Assembly: GCA_947630355.1 (NCBI GenBank)
Contig: CANRHJ010000127.1
Coordinates: 1-5,295 of the forward strand
Source: Candidatus Gastranaerophilales bacterium
Lineage (GTDB): Bacteria > Cyanobacteriota > Vampirovibrionia > Gastranaerophilales > Gastranaerophilaceae
Direction of reading: 5' to 3'
DNA: 5,295 nucleotides
The position numbers were made by a program, and so were the translations under genes. The notes beneath the pieces were generated by a model that had not been told where the DNA came from, ran no database searches, and worked only from the letters and a program-made list of their open reading frames with translations. Of this stretch, positions 1 to 5,295 are shown in pieces; within the stretch, counting starts at the first letter, position 1; every line of letters starts with the position of its first letter.

Positions 1-530
1 CTGATAACGGTATATTAATAACTGCTTCGGGTACTACATTAGGGAACTTAAAAGAAGAAGATATAGTTTTAATCGATTTTGACGGAAATGAGTTGGAAAA
101 TAAAAAAGCTTCGTCAGAAAAAATGCTTCATGTTGAAATATATAAACAAAGAAGTGACGTAAAGGCTGTAATACATACACATCCTGAGTATTTAACAACT
201 TTTGCGGCTTGTCATAAGGTTTTAGATGCACCAATAATGTCAGAGAATATATTATATTTTGAAGATATTCCCGTTGCACCTTATGCCATGCCCTCTTCAA
301 AAGAGCTTGTTGAAAATACGGTTAAATATTTGCACGATAGAGATGTAGTGATGATGGCAAATCATGGGGCAATTGCAATTGCTGATAACTTAAAGAATGC
401 CTTTTTAAAGATGGAAACAGCAGAGTATTATGCCAAAGTAATGTTAAATACGAAAATACTCGGCGGCGCAAAAATGCTTTCTCAAAAAGATACGGAAGAT
501 TTGATTAAATTAAAAAATACTAAAAATTAA
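1..530 (+). CDS. Class II (zinc-dependent) aldolase/adducin family protein, 5' end cut by the window edge
   Basis: The reading frame is open from base 3 to the TAA at 528-530 and gives 175 residues, so the true start lies outside the window. What is seen: a T-A-S-G loop (fragment residues 7-10), S-S-E at 37-39, H-T-H-P at 58-61 and N-H-G at 120-122. Known for the family: in E. coli L-fuculose-1-phosphate aldolase the catalytic Glu73 and zinc ligands His92, His94 and His155 occupy these places. The spacings here (E39, H58, H60, H121) match exactly with an offset of 34, so about 34 N-terminal residues are missing and the full protein would be near 209 residues. It should be a cytoplasmic zinc enzyme cleaving or epimerising a phosphorylated ketose. 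The substrate is not determined: fuculose-phosphate aldolase, ribulose-5-phosphate 4-epimerase, or methylthioribulose-phosphate dehydratase (MtnB) are all possible. The FucA C-terminal tail is shorter or different here. Confidence 0.9.
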   Translation, partial: DNGILITASGTTLGNLKEEDIVLIDFDGNELENKKASSEKMLHVEIYKQRSDVKAVIHTHPEYLTTFAACHKVLDAPIMSENILYFEDIPVAPYAMPSSKELVENTVKYLHDRDVVMMANHGAIAIADNLKNAFLKMETAEYYAKVMLNTKILGGAKMLSQKDTEDLIKLKNTKN

Positions 531-574
531 GTAATGTAAATTTTTTTGAATAGGATATAAAGAAAAAAAAATAA

Positions 575-619
575 ATTCCGATAACAATAATACGGTTTGG
601 AATGTTTTTTGTTTTTTTA
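575..619 (+). terminator. Weak Rho-independent terminator candidate after the aldolase gene
   Basis: ATTCC at 575-579 can pair with GGAAT at 599-603, and two T-runs (605-610 and 612-618) follow almost at once. The stem is only 5 bp with a loop of about 19 bases. A competing CCG/CGG pairing uses some of the same bases. Position between two genes and the T-rich tail support a terminator role, but the stem is poor. Confidence 0.25.
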
Positions 620-635
620 TGAGACAAAATATAAA
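609..635 (+). promoter_or_regulatory. Possible promoter for the 920-residue gene
   Basis: TATAAA at 630-635 matches the sigma70 -10 box at five of six positions and lies about 30 bases before the ATG at 667. The best upstream partner, TTGTTT at 609-614, is a poor -35 box with a 15-base spacer. In such AT-rich sequence -10-like hexamers arise easily, so this is tentative. Confidence 0.25.
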
Positions 636-666
636 AAAATAAAAAATAAAATACAAGGTTAAGTTT

Positions 667-3429
667 ATGAGAGAAATAGACTTAAGAAAAATTCGCAATA
701 TTGTTGTAAATAACGGAGAAATCAGAACTAAGGGAAAAGACGAGAAAGTATGCGGATTTGAGGCAAAAAAAACTAAATTAATAGAAAAGTTAGCCGGATT
801 ATTAAAAGAGTCCGGTAAAGATAGTGCTGCAGTTAAAGAGTACAAAGAATTAATGCAAAGATGCGAAAAAAGTGTAACGGAAGAGGAACTGACGGAAGTA
901 CAAAGAAGATATGAGGATATAATATATAAAAAAAGCAGCTGTCAGAAGGGAATTAATATATATGCGGGGATGAAAAAGAACAGACCCGTATTCAAGGGGA
1001 AAATACAGGATGAAACTGAAGTAAATATTCCCAAATACAGTGTCGAAGAAAGAATACGTTTACTGAAAGATAGAGGTGTTCGAGATGAATATTATATCAG
1101 ATATATAGCCTCATATTTATATGATAAGGAATTTATAAGATGTCTTGAATTATTGGATAAAGGACTGCAAAATAAGTATAATGTTGAAGAATTTTCGCAG
1201 TTAAATGATGAAGAATACAAAAGAGCCTTAGAATTATTAAAATATCAGCTAATAGAATCAAACATACCGGAGTATGTAAAGACTGATGAAGCAACCTTTG
1301 AACTAATGAAGAAAAGGTTAAATGAAGGTGCCAATGAACAACTGATAATGCTGGATGAACAAAGTTATCAAAAAGGAATGAGCTTAGTAAAGCAAGGATT
1401 AAGTCCATATTCTGCGGCATCATTAGCTCAATTAACGGATGAGGAATTTGAAAAAGCGAAACCGTTTATCGAACAACAAATGAGCGGCAGTGATATAGCA
1501 GATATAGTAAAGAACTGTGATGAAGATGAGTATAATCGTGCGTTAGACCTTGTTGGAAATAATATATTAAAGAACACTAAAGAATTTGCCGATGAAAAGA
1601 ACTATGAAAAAGTCAAAAGACTTATAAATTATGGTGTGGATGAAAATACAATAGCTGCAGTAATATATGATTATGATGAAGAGCAATATGAACGTGCCGT
1701 ATATATGGCATCAAGAGGGCTGGGTTCATATATAACGATGATAGCATCTCAAGATGAAACAAAATATAATCGGATAATGAATCTTATAGAGAATGGAACA
1801 GATGTATATAAAGCAATAGATTATGTGAATGACATAACATACAGCGCAATATGTCCGATAGAGGAGCATGACAATTCCTATACAAGAATGATGGAATATA
1901 TGTACGGCAATCAATATGAGAAAGATATAAAAAATGCAAGTGCCGGAGCATATCAAAGTGAAATGGAAAGGATGTTAAATCCGAATACAATATATATTAC
2001 AGCCAGAAATGATATATTAAAAAGCGGAATGAGTTCTGAGGAGTACCTTAAGGCTGTAAAACAGCTCTCCAAATCAACGTATAAATTGGCTATGAATACT
2101 CCTAATCAATATTTAAGTGATATAGATACGCAGTATACAAAAAAGGTCAACGGTAAATATCCTGTCTTAACTGATAAAGAAAAGAAAATACAACAAAGAA
2201 GCATAACATTATTTTTTGCCGAAAACATAGGTAAAATGTTAAAAGCATTAAAATATATAGATGTCGATACATTAAATCAAATGATGGACAGAAGGACATC
2301 CATATTTAAAGAAAATTTAAATGAGCTGAATAAACTAACGGACGAAAATTATAAATTATTATCGGATTTAATAAAATGTAAGTCAAAGGAAAACGGGAAA
2401 AGTTTAACAGCTCGGCAGAAGATACAGTTATGTCAAATAGTGGAAGTATTTCAGAACTCTGATATAGATAAAACAATATTGGAAGAAATGACGAAAAAAC
2501 AAGAAGTTGATATAGATAAAGCTAAGAGGAAGATAGAAGATGAAATACTGCATAAAGCCGGGATTACAGATACTGAATTAAGTAGAATTCCGTACGAGAA
2601 GAGAAAACTTAATGATGAATATGCTTATTTGGCATTAAAAAACGAAGAGAAAGATACGGATGGTATTGCCAAAGTTCACTCGGGAAACGGAGAATTATAT
2701 ACGGTAATAAAAGCATCCGTTCTTGGTGATTTTGATAAGTTTATAACCGACAGAACAAATAAATACGGTCAAACGAATTATGAAACGGAAAAAGAATTCA
2801 AGTCAAAAGGTTTGAACTATAAACAGTGGTTAAAACCTGAAATAGAAGATGTGGAGATAGAATTGGGCGGACATAAACTTAAAGTAAGTCATTGGGAAAG
2901 AAAGCCCCAAAAAGATTTATTTATGGGAAATGAGACAACATGCTGCACGGCAATAGGAACCGGAATAAATGCAGCATCAACACCGTTATATTTGCTGAAT
3001 ACTGCGTTTAATGTAGTGGATTTAATAAGTGAAACAGGTAAAAGAGTAGGAATATCAAGGGTATTTATGTCGGAAATCGACAGGGAGCCTGCTCTCATCA
3101 TGGATAACTTGGAGTTAAATCAAAGTTACGTAAAAGAAATGAGCGAAGAAGAGTTAAAAGCCATAAGAGACGGAATATTTAAATATATAAACAGATATGC
3201 GGATGCAATAACAAACGGCAAAGGCTGCAAGGTTTATTTTTGCGGTGCGGATATAAAAAATGTGCCGGCACAAGATTTAAAGAATAAGAATGTAACTATA
3301 AAATTTATAGGAGATATATCAGAAGAAGATATATACATAAATTCATGCAATTTTGAATGGGTAAATCCGAAAGAAATGGAAAGTTTGGGCAAGATAAAAT
3401 TGTATAAAGTACCGAAAATAAAGGATTAA
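667..3429 (+). CDS. Unrecognised 920-residue protein: tandem 'DExxY' helical repeats plus C-terminal D-L-F-x-G-N-x3-C-C domain
   Basis: I do not recognise a named family. The ATG at 667 is preceded by AAGG (655-658) at an 8-base spacing. No signal peptide or membrane segment is visible, so the protein should be cytoplasmic or exported by a system needing no N-terminal signal. Residues 1-90 are highly charged and probably helical. Residues about 126-388 form a tandem array of 24-28-residue units, each opening with Asp-Glu-x-x-Tyr/Phe and continuing R-A-x-x-L-L-x-x-G; two-helix units in an alpha-solenoid are inferred. One further unit-like stretch (D559-E-N-Y562) lies later. Residues 390-715 are mostly charged helix. 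Residues about 720-918 form a mixed alpha/beta domain with W743, D750-L-F-x-G-N-x3-C759-C760, a G-x-S-x-V-F strand (795-800), P808-A-L-I-M-D-N and C854-x4-C859-G. The layout is faintly GNAT-like, which is inference only. Isoleucine codons are mostly ATA, unlike the adjacent minus-strand gene. A surface, scaffold or effector role is possible but unproven. Confidence 0.9.
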   Translation: MREIDLRKIRNIVVNNGEIRTKGKDEKVCGFEAKKTKLIEKLAGLLKESGKDSAAVKEYKELMQRCEKSVTEEELTEVQRRYEDIIYKKSSCQKGINIYAGMKKNRPVFKGKIQDETEVNIPKYSVEERIRLLKDRGVRDEYYIRYIASYLYDKEFIRCLELLDKGLQNKYNVEEFSQLNDEEYKRALELLKYQLIESNIPEYVKTDEATFELMKKRLNEGANEQLIMLDEQSYQKGMSLVKQGLSPYSAASLAQLTDEEFEKAKPFIEQQMSGSDIADIVKNCDEDEYNRALDLVGNNILKNTKEFADEKNYEKVKRLINYGVDENTIAAVIYDYDEEQYERAVYMASRGLGSYITMIASQDETKYNRIMNLIENGTDVYKAIDYVNDITYSAICPIEEHDNSYTRMMEYMYGNQYEKDIKNASAGAYQSEMERMLNPNTIYITARNDILKSGMSSEEYLKAVKQLSKSTYKLAMNTPNQYLSDIDTQYTKKVNGKYPVLTDKEKKIQQRSITLFFAENIGKMLKALKYIDVDTLNQMMDRRTSIFKENLNELNKLTDENYKLLSDLIKCKSKENGKSLTARQKIQLCQIVEVFQNSDIDKTILEEMTKKQEVDIDKAKRKIEDEILHKAGITDTELSRIPYEKRKLNDEYAYLALKNEEKDTDGIAKVHSGNGELYTVIKASVLGDFDKFITDRTNKYGQTNYETEKEFKSKGLNYKQWLKPEIEDVEIELGGHKLKVSHWERKPQKDLFMGNETTCCTAIGTGINAASTPLYLLNTAFNVVDLISETGKRVGISRVFMSEIDREPALIMDNLELNQSYVKEMSEEELKAIRDGIFKYINRYADAITNGKGCKVYFCGADIKNVPAQDLKNKNVTIKFIGDISEEDIYINSCNFEWVNPKEMESLGKIKLYKVPKIKD
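1123..1830 (+). repeat. Protein-level tandem repeat array, about nine units of 24-28 residues
   Basis: Within the 920-residue protein, units start at residues 153 (DKEF), 181 (DEEY), 207 (DEATF), 230 (DEQSY), 258 (DEEF), 285 (DEDEY), 309 (DEKNY), 337 (DEEQY) and 363 (DETKY). Most continue with an R/K-A-hydrophobic stretch ending in a Gly or Asn turn and then a second hydrophobic helix. A degenerate tenth unit may precede them at residues 126-152 (E-E-R-I-R-L-L-K-D-R-G). The repeats are clear in protein but diverged in DNA, so they are old rather than recent duplications. Confidence 0.75.
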
Positions 3430-4355
3430 GAGTGATACTTGGCACCTTGAAAAGAGTTGCGTTTTTCAAGTAAATTATCAATTTTATTTAAAACAACAAA
3501 TTTTTTGCTTAGCCAGCCGGGAGCGAGCATGTTAGGTTTTAAGCCGTTACCGGCGAGGCGGTGGATGGTAACGGAGGATGGAAGCATTTCGAGGAAGTCG
3601 CATGCCGTTTCAACATATTCGTCTTCTTCCATCATAGGGATTTTACCCTGATAATAAAGTTTAACTAAACGAGTGTTGTTTAATACGCACAGAAGGTGGA
3701 TTTTAACACCGTCAATACCTAAATCGCCTAAAACTTTAGCCGTTTCAAGCATGTCTTTTTTTGTTTCGTTTGGGAGTCCTAAAATTACGTGTGCGCAAAC
3801 GTTGATATTTCTTTTTTGAGATTCTTTTAAAGCATGAACGAAAGTTTCAAAAGAATGACCTCTGTTTATAAATTTTAAAGATTTTTCATGAATGCTTTGA
3901 AGCCCGTATTCAAGCCAAACGTAGTGATTTTTAGTGTAAGAAGCAATCAGGTCAAGTTTTTCGTTGTCAACGCAATCGGGTCGGGTGCCGATAGACATGC
4001 CGATGACATCATCATGTGAAAGAGCCTGATTATATATATTTTCAAGTTCTTTAACCGGTTTGTAAGTATTTGTGTATGCTTGGAAATATGCAAGAAATTT
4101 TTTTGCTTTATATTTTTCTTTAGATAAAGCAATACCTAAATCAAGCTGGTCTTTAATGGAGATGTTATTAGGATAAAGTTGAGAGAAACTTCCGCCGCCG
4201 TCGCAAAAAATGCAGCCTTCATTTGAGATTGTTCCGTCGCGGTTAGGACAAGTAAAACCGGCATCAAGAGTAACTTTATAAACTTTGACACCATAGAGAT
4301 TTCTAAGATAATCACTAAAGCGATTATATCTTTTATCCGTATTATTAAAAAACAT
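3426..4355 (-). CDS. Radical SAM protein of the YhcC/YtqA (TIGR01212) family
   Basis: The 309-residue product has the family's iron-sulfur cluster motif C36-x11-C48-x2-C51 within T-C-P-N-R-D-G-T...G-C-I-F-C, followed by G-G-G-S-F-S (53-58). Other motifs seen are I-G-T-R-P-D-C (122-128), L-E-Y-G-L-Q-S (148-154), I-L-G-L-P-N-E-T (191-198), V-K-I-H-L-L (217-222) and R-L-A-G-N-G (266-271). The Cys spacing differs from the usual CxxxCxxC and is typical of this family and of Elp3-like enzymes. Length equals that of E. coli YhcC as I recall it, so it looks complete. The cluster and S-adenosylmethionine should generate a 5'-deoxyadenosyl radical; to my knowledge the substrate of the family is not firmly established. 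The ATG (4355-4353) overlaps the stop of the zinc-ribbon gene in TAATG, with no strong ribosome site of its own, implying translational coupling. The stop shares TTAA with the convergent 920-residue gene. Confidence 0.93.
   Translation of the reverse strand: MFFNNTDKRYNRFSDYLRNLYGVKVYKVTLDAGFTCPNRDGTISNEGCIFCDGGGSFSQLYPNNISIKDQLDLGIALSKEKYKAKKFLAYFQAYTNTYKPVKELENIYNQALSHDDVIGMSIGTRPDCVDNEKLDLIASYTKNHYVWLEYGLQSIHEKSLKFINRGHSFETFVHALKESQKRNINVCAHVILGLPNETKKDMLETAKVLGDLGIDGVKIHLLCVLNNTRLVKLYYQGKIPMMEEDEYVETACDFLEMLPSSVTIHRLAGNGLKPNMLAPGWLSKKFVVLNKIDNLLEKRNSFQGAKYHS
3446..3470. other. Perfect 8-bp inverted repeat at the convergent gene junction
   Basis: CTTGAAAA at 3446-3453 is the exact reverse complement of TTTTCAAG at 3463-3470, with a 9-base loop. 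It lies 16 bases past the stop of the 920-residue gene and inside the last codons of the minus-strand radical SAM gene. No T-run follows on either strand, so it is not a standard intrinsic terminator. It could mark or protect a 3' end, or be chance in AT-rich sequence. Confidence 0.35.
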
Positions 4356-4522
4356 TATTGTTCTTGATTATTATCGAGAGCGGGATAAACATAATGTTCA
4401 CCGCAATTAGGGCAAACTACTTCTTGTTGTTTGCCGTTTTCAAGGACAGCCACTTCAAACAAGCATTTGCAAGAGGACTGTACACATCTTATTGCCCAAG
4501 TGGGTCTAACAATTCTGGCCAT
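4355..4522 (-). CDS. Small zinc-ribbon protein, 55 residues
   Basis: Reading the minus strand from the ATG at 4522-4520 gives 55 residues ending at TAA (4357-4355). The product begins M-A-R-I-V-R-P-T-W and carries C13, C18, C20 and a C37-P-N-C40-G knuckle, a pattern fitting a single zinc-ribbon fold (one of the first three Cys would be extra). An excellent ribosome site, AAGGAT at 4536-4531, sits 8 bases before the start, and a good promoter lies upstream. Both support a real gene despite its size. Its stop overlaps the start of the radical SAM gene by one base, so the two are probably made together and in a fixed ratio. Similar small ribbons bind RNA, DNA or a protein partner. I do not recognise a named family, and no function is claimed. 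Confidence 0.85.
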   Translation of the reverse strand: MARIVRPTWAIRCVQSSCKCLFEVAVLENGKQQEVVCPNCGEHYVYPALDNNQEQ

Positions 4523-4530
4523 ATTTAAAA

Positions 4531-4536
4531 ATCCTT
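4531..4536 (-). promoter_or_regulatory. Ribosome binding site of the zinc-ribbon gene
   Basis: AAGGAT on the minus strand, 8 bases before the ATG, is the clearest Shine-Dalgarno sequence in the window. It fixes the start of the 55-residue gene and probably supplies ribosomes to the coupled radical SAM gene as well. Confidence 0.75.
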
Positions 4537-4561
4537 ATAAAAATAGAATAATAATTAAAAT

Positions 4562-4590
4562 ATAATAGAATAAAAAGCAGGAAAAGGCAA
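4562..4590 (-). promoter_or_regulatory. Sigma70-like promoter of the zinc-ribbon/radical SAM operon
   Basis: On the minus strand TTGCCT (4590-4585) and TATTAT (4567-4562) are separated by exactly 17 bases. They match the -35 and -10 consensus at four and five of six positions. Transcription would start near 4555, giving an untranslated leader of roughly 33 bases ending in the ribosome site at 4536-4531. Confidence 0.6.
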
Positions 4591-4693
4591 ATTATTAATT
4601 TTTATGAAGTCTCGAAAGTGTTACGGATATTGAGTGATAGCGAAAAGAGTATAAAAAAGGATAAAAAAATAGAAAAAATATAGAAAATAAGTG

Positions 4694-4722
4694 TTGACTT
4701 AAAAATATGTTTGGAATAGATT
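4694..4722 (+). promoter_or_regulatory. Upstream rRNA operon promoter (P1)
   Basis: TTGACT at 4694-4699 and TAGATT at 4717-4722 are separated by 17 bases. The stretch before it (about 4655-4690) is nearly all A with short interruptions, like an UP element bound by the RNA polymerase alpha subunit. It points toward the 16S gene about 510 bases downstream. Transcription would start near 4729. Confidence 0.5.
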
Positions 4723-4728
4723 AATAAA

Positions 4729-4744
4729 CGTGGAAGTTGCCACG
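4729..4744 (+). other. Hairpin at the predicted 5' end of the P1 transcript
   Basis: CGTGG (4729-4733) pairs perfectly with CCACG (4740-4744) around the loop AAGTTG. It begins at about the predicted P1 start site, so it would cap the 5' end of the long rRNA precursor. A role in transcript stability is inferred. Confidence 0.4.
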
Positions 4745-4905
4745 AAGCTGAGAGCTGAAGGTTAAGAAATTATAACCGAACTTAGGAATAAGTATTAAGA
4801 TTAGTTCAAGGCAAATGAAAAGGACACCAAGAGGTGTTGAAAGCGAGACTGAAAAAGTCAGAGAATTAGCGGAAACAAGAAATAAAAAAAGAAATAAAAA
4901 AGTTC

Positions 4906-4936
4906 TTGACAATAAAAATTGAGATGCTAATATAAG
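4906..4936 (+). promoter_or_regulatory. Downstream, main rRNA operon promoter (P2)
   Basis: A perfect -35 box TTGACA lies at 4906-4911. Two overlapping -10 candidates follow: TAATAT at 4928-4933 (16-base spacer, four of six matches) and TATAAG at 4931-4936 (19-base spacer, five of six). An A-rich UP-like tract occupies about 4879-4902. A consensus -35 box, A-tract and tandem arrangement ahead of 16S are typical of bacterial rRNA operons. The start would be near 4940, leaving a leader of about 300 bases. Confidence 0.65.
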
Positions 4937-5023
4937 AAATGTCGCAAAAAAGAGCGGCTAAAATTTTAAAGGAATGTGGAATAAGACGAATGGTTGAATT
5001 TTGCTGACTTTAAAAAAGAGATA

Positions 5024-5042
5024 GAACATTGAAAACAGAATA
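5024..5042 (+). promoter_or_regulatory. boxA-like antitermination element in the rRNA leader
   Basis: GAACATTGAAAACAGAATA resembles the boxA-containing leader element (C-T-T-T-G-A-A-A-A-C-T) that precedes 16S in many bacteria and is bound by NusB/NusE. One or two positions differ, so the assignment rests on partial similarity and on its place in the leader. Confidence 0.35.
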
Positions 5043-5132
5043 GCTGAAAACGATAAATACCTGTTGATTTTGAATAAAATGAAACGGACAATAAAATGAA
5101 GTCGAGCAATGCGGTAGCTGGTGCGTAATCGG

Positions 5133-5151
5133 CGGAAACGATGAGTTTTCG
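5133..5151 (+). other. rRNA leader hairpin 1
   Basis: CGGAAAC (5133-5139) pairs with GTTTTCG (5145-5151) with one G-U pair around the loop GATGA. It is a plausible processing or folding element of the 16S precursor. Confidence 0.4.
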
Positions 5152-5176
5152 ACGATGAGCATAATAATAGCGACGT

Positions 5177-5193
5177 GGAAATCTTCGATTTCC
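5177..5193 (+). other. rRNA leader hairpin 2
   Basis: GGAAATC (5177-5183) and GATTTCC (5187-5193) form a perfect 7-bp stem closed by the three-base loop TTC. It lies about 45 bases before the mature 16S 5' end, where leader stems assist folding and processing of the small-subunit precursor. Confidence 0.5.
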
Positions 5194-5237
5194 TCAGGAG
5201 CTAAACAGTAAATGCATAATGGACATAAACTTTTCTG

Positions 5238-5295
<58 letters not shown>

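Larger units (their letters stand above)
4940..5237 (+). other. 16S rRNA leader (precursor segment removed during processing)
   Basis: This stretch has no credible gene: plus-strand frames are short and it is rich in A and G. It runs from the predicted P2 start to the mature 16S end. It contains the boxA-like site and two hairpins listed separately. The long stem normally cut by RNase III cannot be completed, because its partner lies beyond the 16S gene outside the window. The stretch 4591-4693 upstream of P1 shows nothing beyond A-rich sequence, and between the two promoters I see only the hairpin at 4729-4744. Confidence 0.6.

Noticed and set aside
93..530. TTG at 93 as the start of the aldolase gene
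   Set aside because: The frame stays open to the window edge, and the upstream residues (including the T-A-S-G loop) align with FucA at a constant offset, so the gene begins outside the window.
667..756. A signal peptide or membrane anchor at the start of the 920-residue protein
   Set aside because: The first 30 residues are charged throughout with no hydrophobic core or cleavage motif.
510..845. Open frame on the minus strand rich in Phe, Leu and Ile
   Set aside because: It is a shadow of the A-rich intergenic gap and the start of the 920-residue gene; the hydrophobic residues come from antisense A-runs, and no ribosome site was recognised.
1133..1423. Minus-strand open frame inside the repeat array
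   Set aside because: It lies wholly antisense to the well-supported 920-residue gene and shows no recognisable motif.
3457..3651. Plus-strand open frame antisense to the radical SAM gene
   Set aside because: The minus strand here encodes the conserved R-L-A-G-N-G end of the radical SAM protein; the plus frame has no support.
4630..4655. A third plus-strand promoter from TTGAGT and TATAAA
   Set aside because: The spacer is only 14 bases, too short for sigma70 promoters.
4721..4912. Small hydrophobic minus-strand open frame that could be read as a membrane protein
   Set aside because: It overlaps both rRNA promoters and their A/G-rich leader; the F-L-F-L-F-L run is the antisense of A-rich tracts.

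Overview
The window is AT-rich bacterial chromosome ending at the start of a ribosomal RNA operon. Four protein genes and one partial rRNA gene can be supported. The low GC, frequent ATA and AGA codons in the long gene, and a big cytoplasmic-looking repeat protein fit a gut-type AT-rich lineage. Candidatus Gastranaerophilales (non-photosynthetic Cyanobacteria/Melainabacteria) is my best guess, from remembered similarity of the repeat style, and it is only a guess. The 58 visible bases of 16S rRNA do not settle the phylum.

Layout. (1) Bases 1-530, plus strand: the 3' part of a class II (zinc) aldolase of the FucA/AraD/MtnB superfamily with all catalytic residues visible. (2) Bases 531-666: a short AT-rich gap with a weak terminator-like hairpin and a possible promoter. 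(3) Bases 667-3429, plus strand: a 920-residue protein I cannot name. It has a helical N-terminus, about nine tandem 24-28-residue 'DExxY' repeats and a C-terminal domain with a D-L-F-x-G-N-x3-C-C motif. It is the main novelty of the window. (4) Bases 3426-4522, minus strand: a two-gene operon of a 55-residue zinc-ribbon protein followed by a 309-residue radical SAM protein of the YhcC/YtqA (TIGR01212) family, joined by a TAATG stop/start overlap. Its last codon overlaps the stop of the 920-residue gene in a shared TTAA. (5) Bases 4523-5237: a divergent regulatory region. It holds a sigma70-like promoter for the zinc-ribbon operon (minus) and two tandem, A-tract-preceded promoters for the rRNA operon (plus), then a leader with hairpins and a boxA-like element. 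(6) Bases 5238-5295: the 5' end of 16S rRNA.

How the parts relate. The genes do not form one pathway. The aldolase and the 920-residue gene are codirectional but separated by 136 bases and probably independent. The zinc ribbon and the radical SAM enzyme look translationally coupled. The 920-residue gene uses ATA for isoleucine far more than the radical SAM gene does, suggesting a different expression level or origin.
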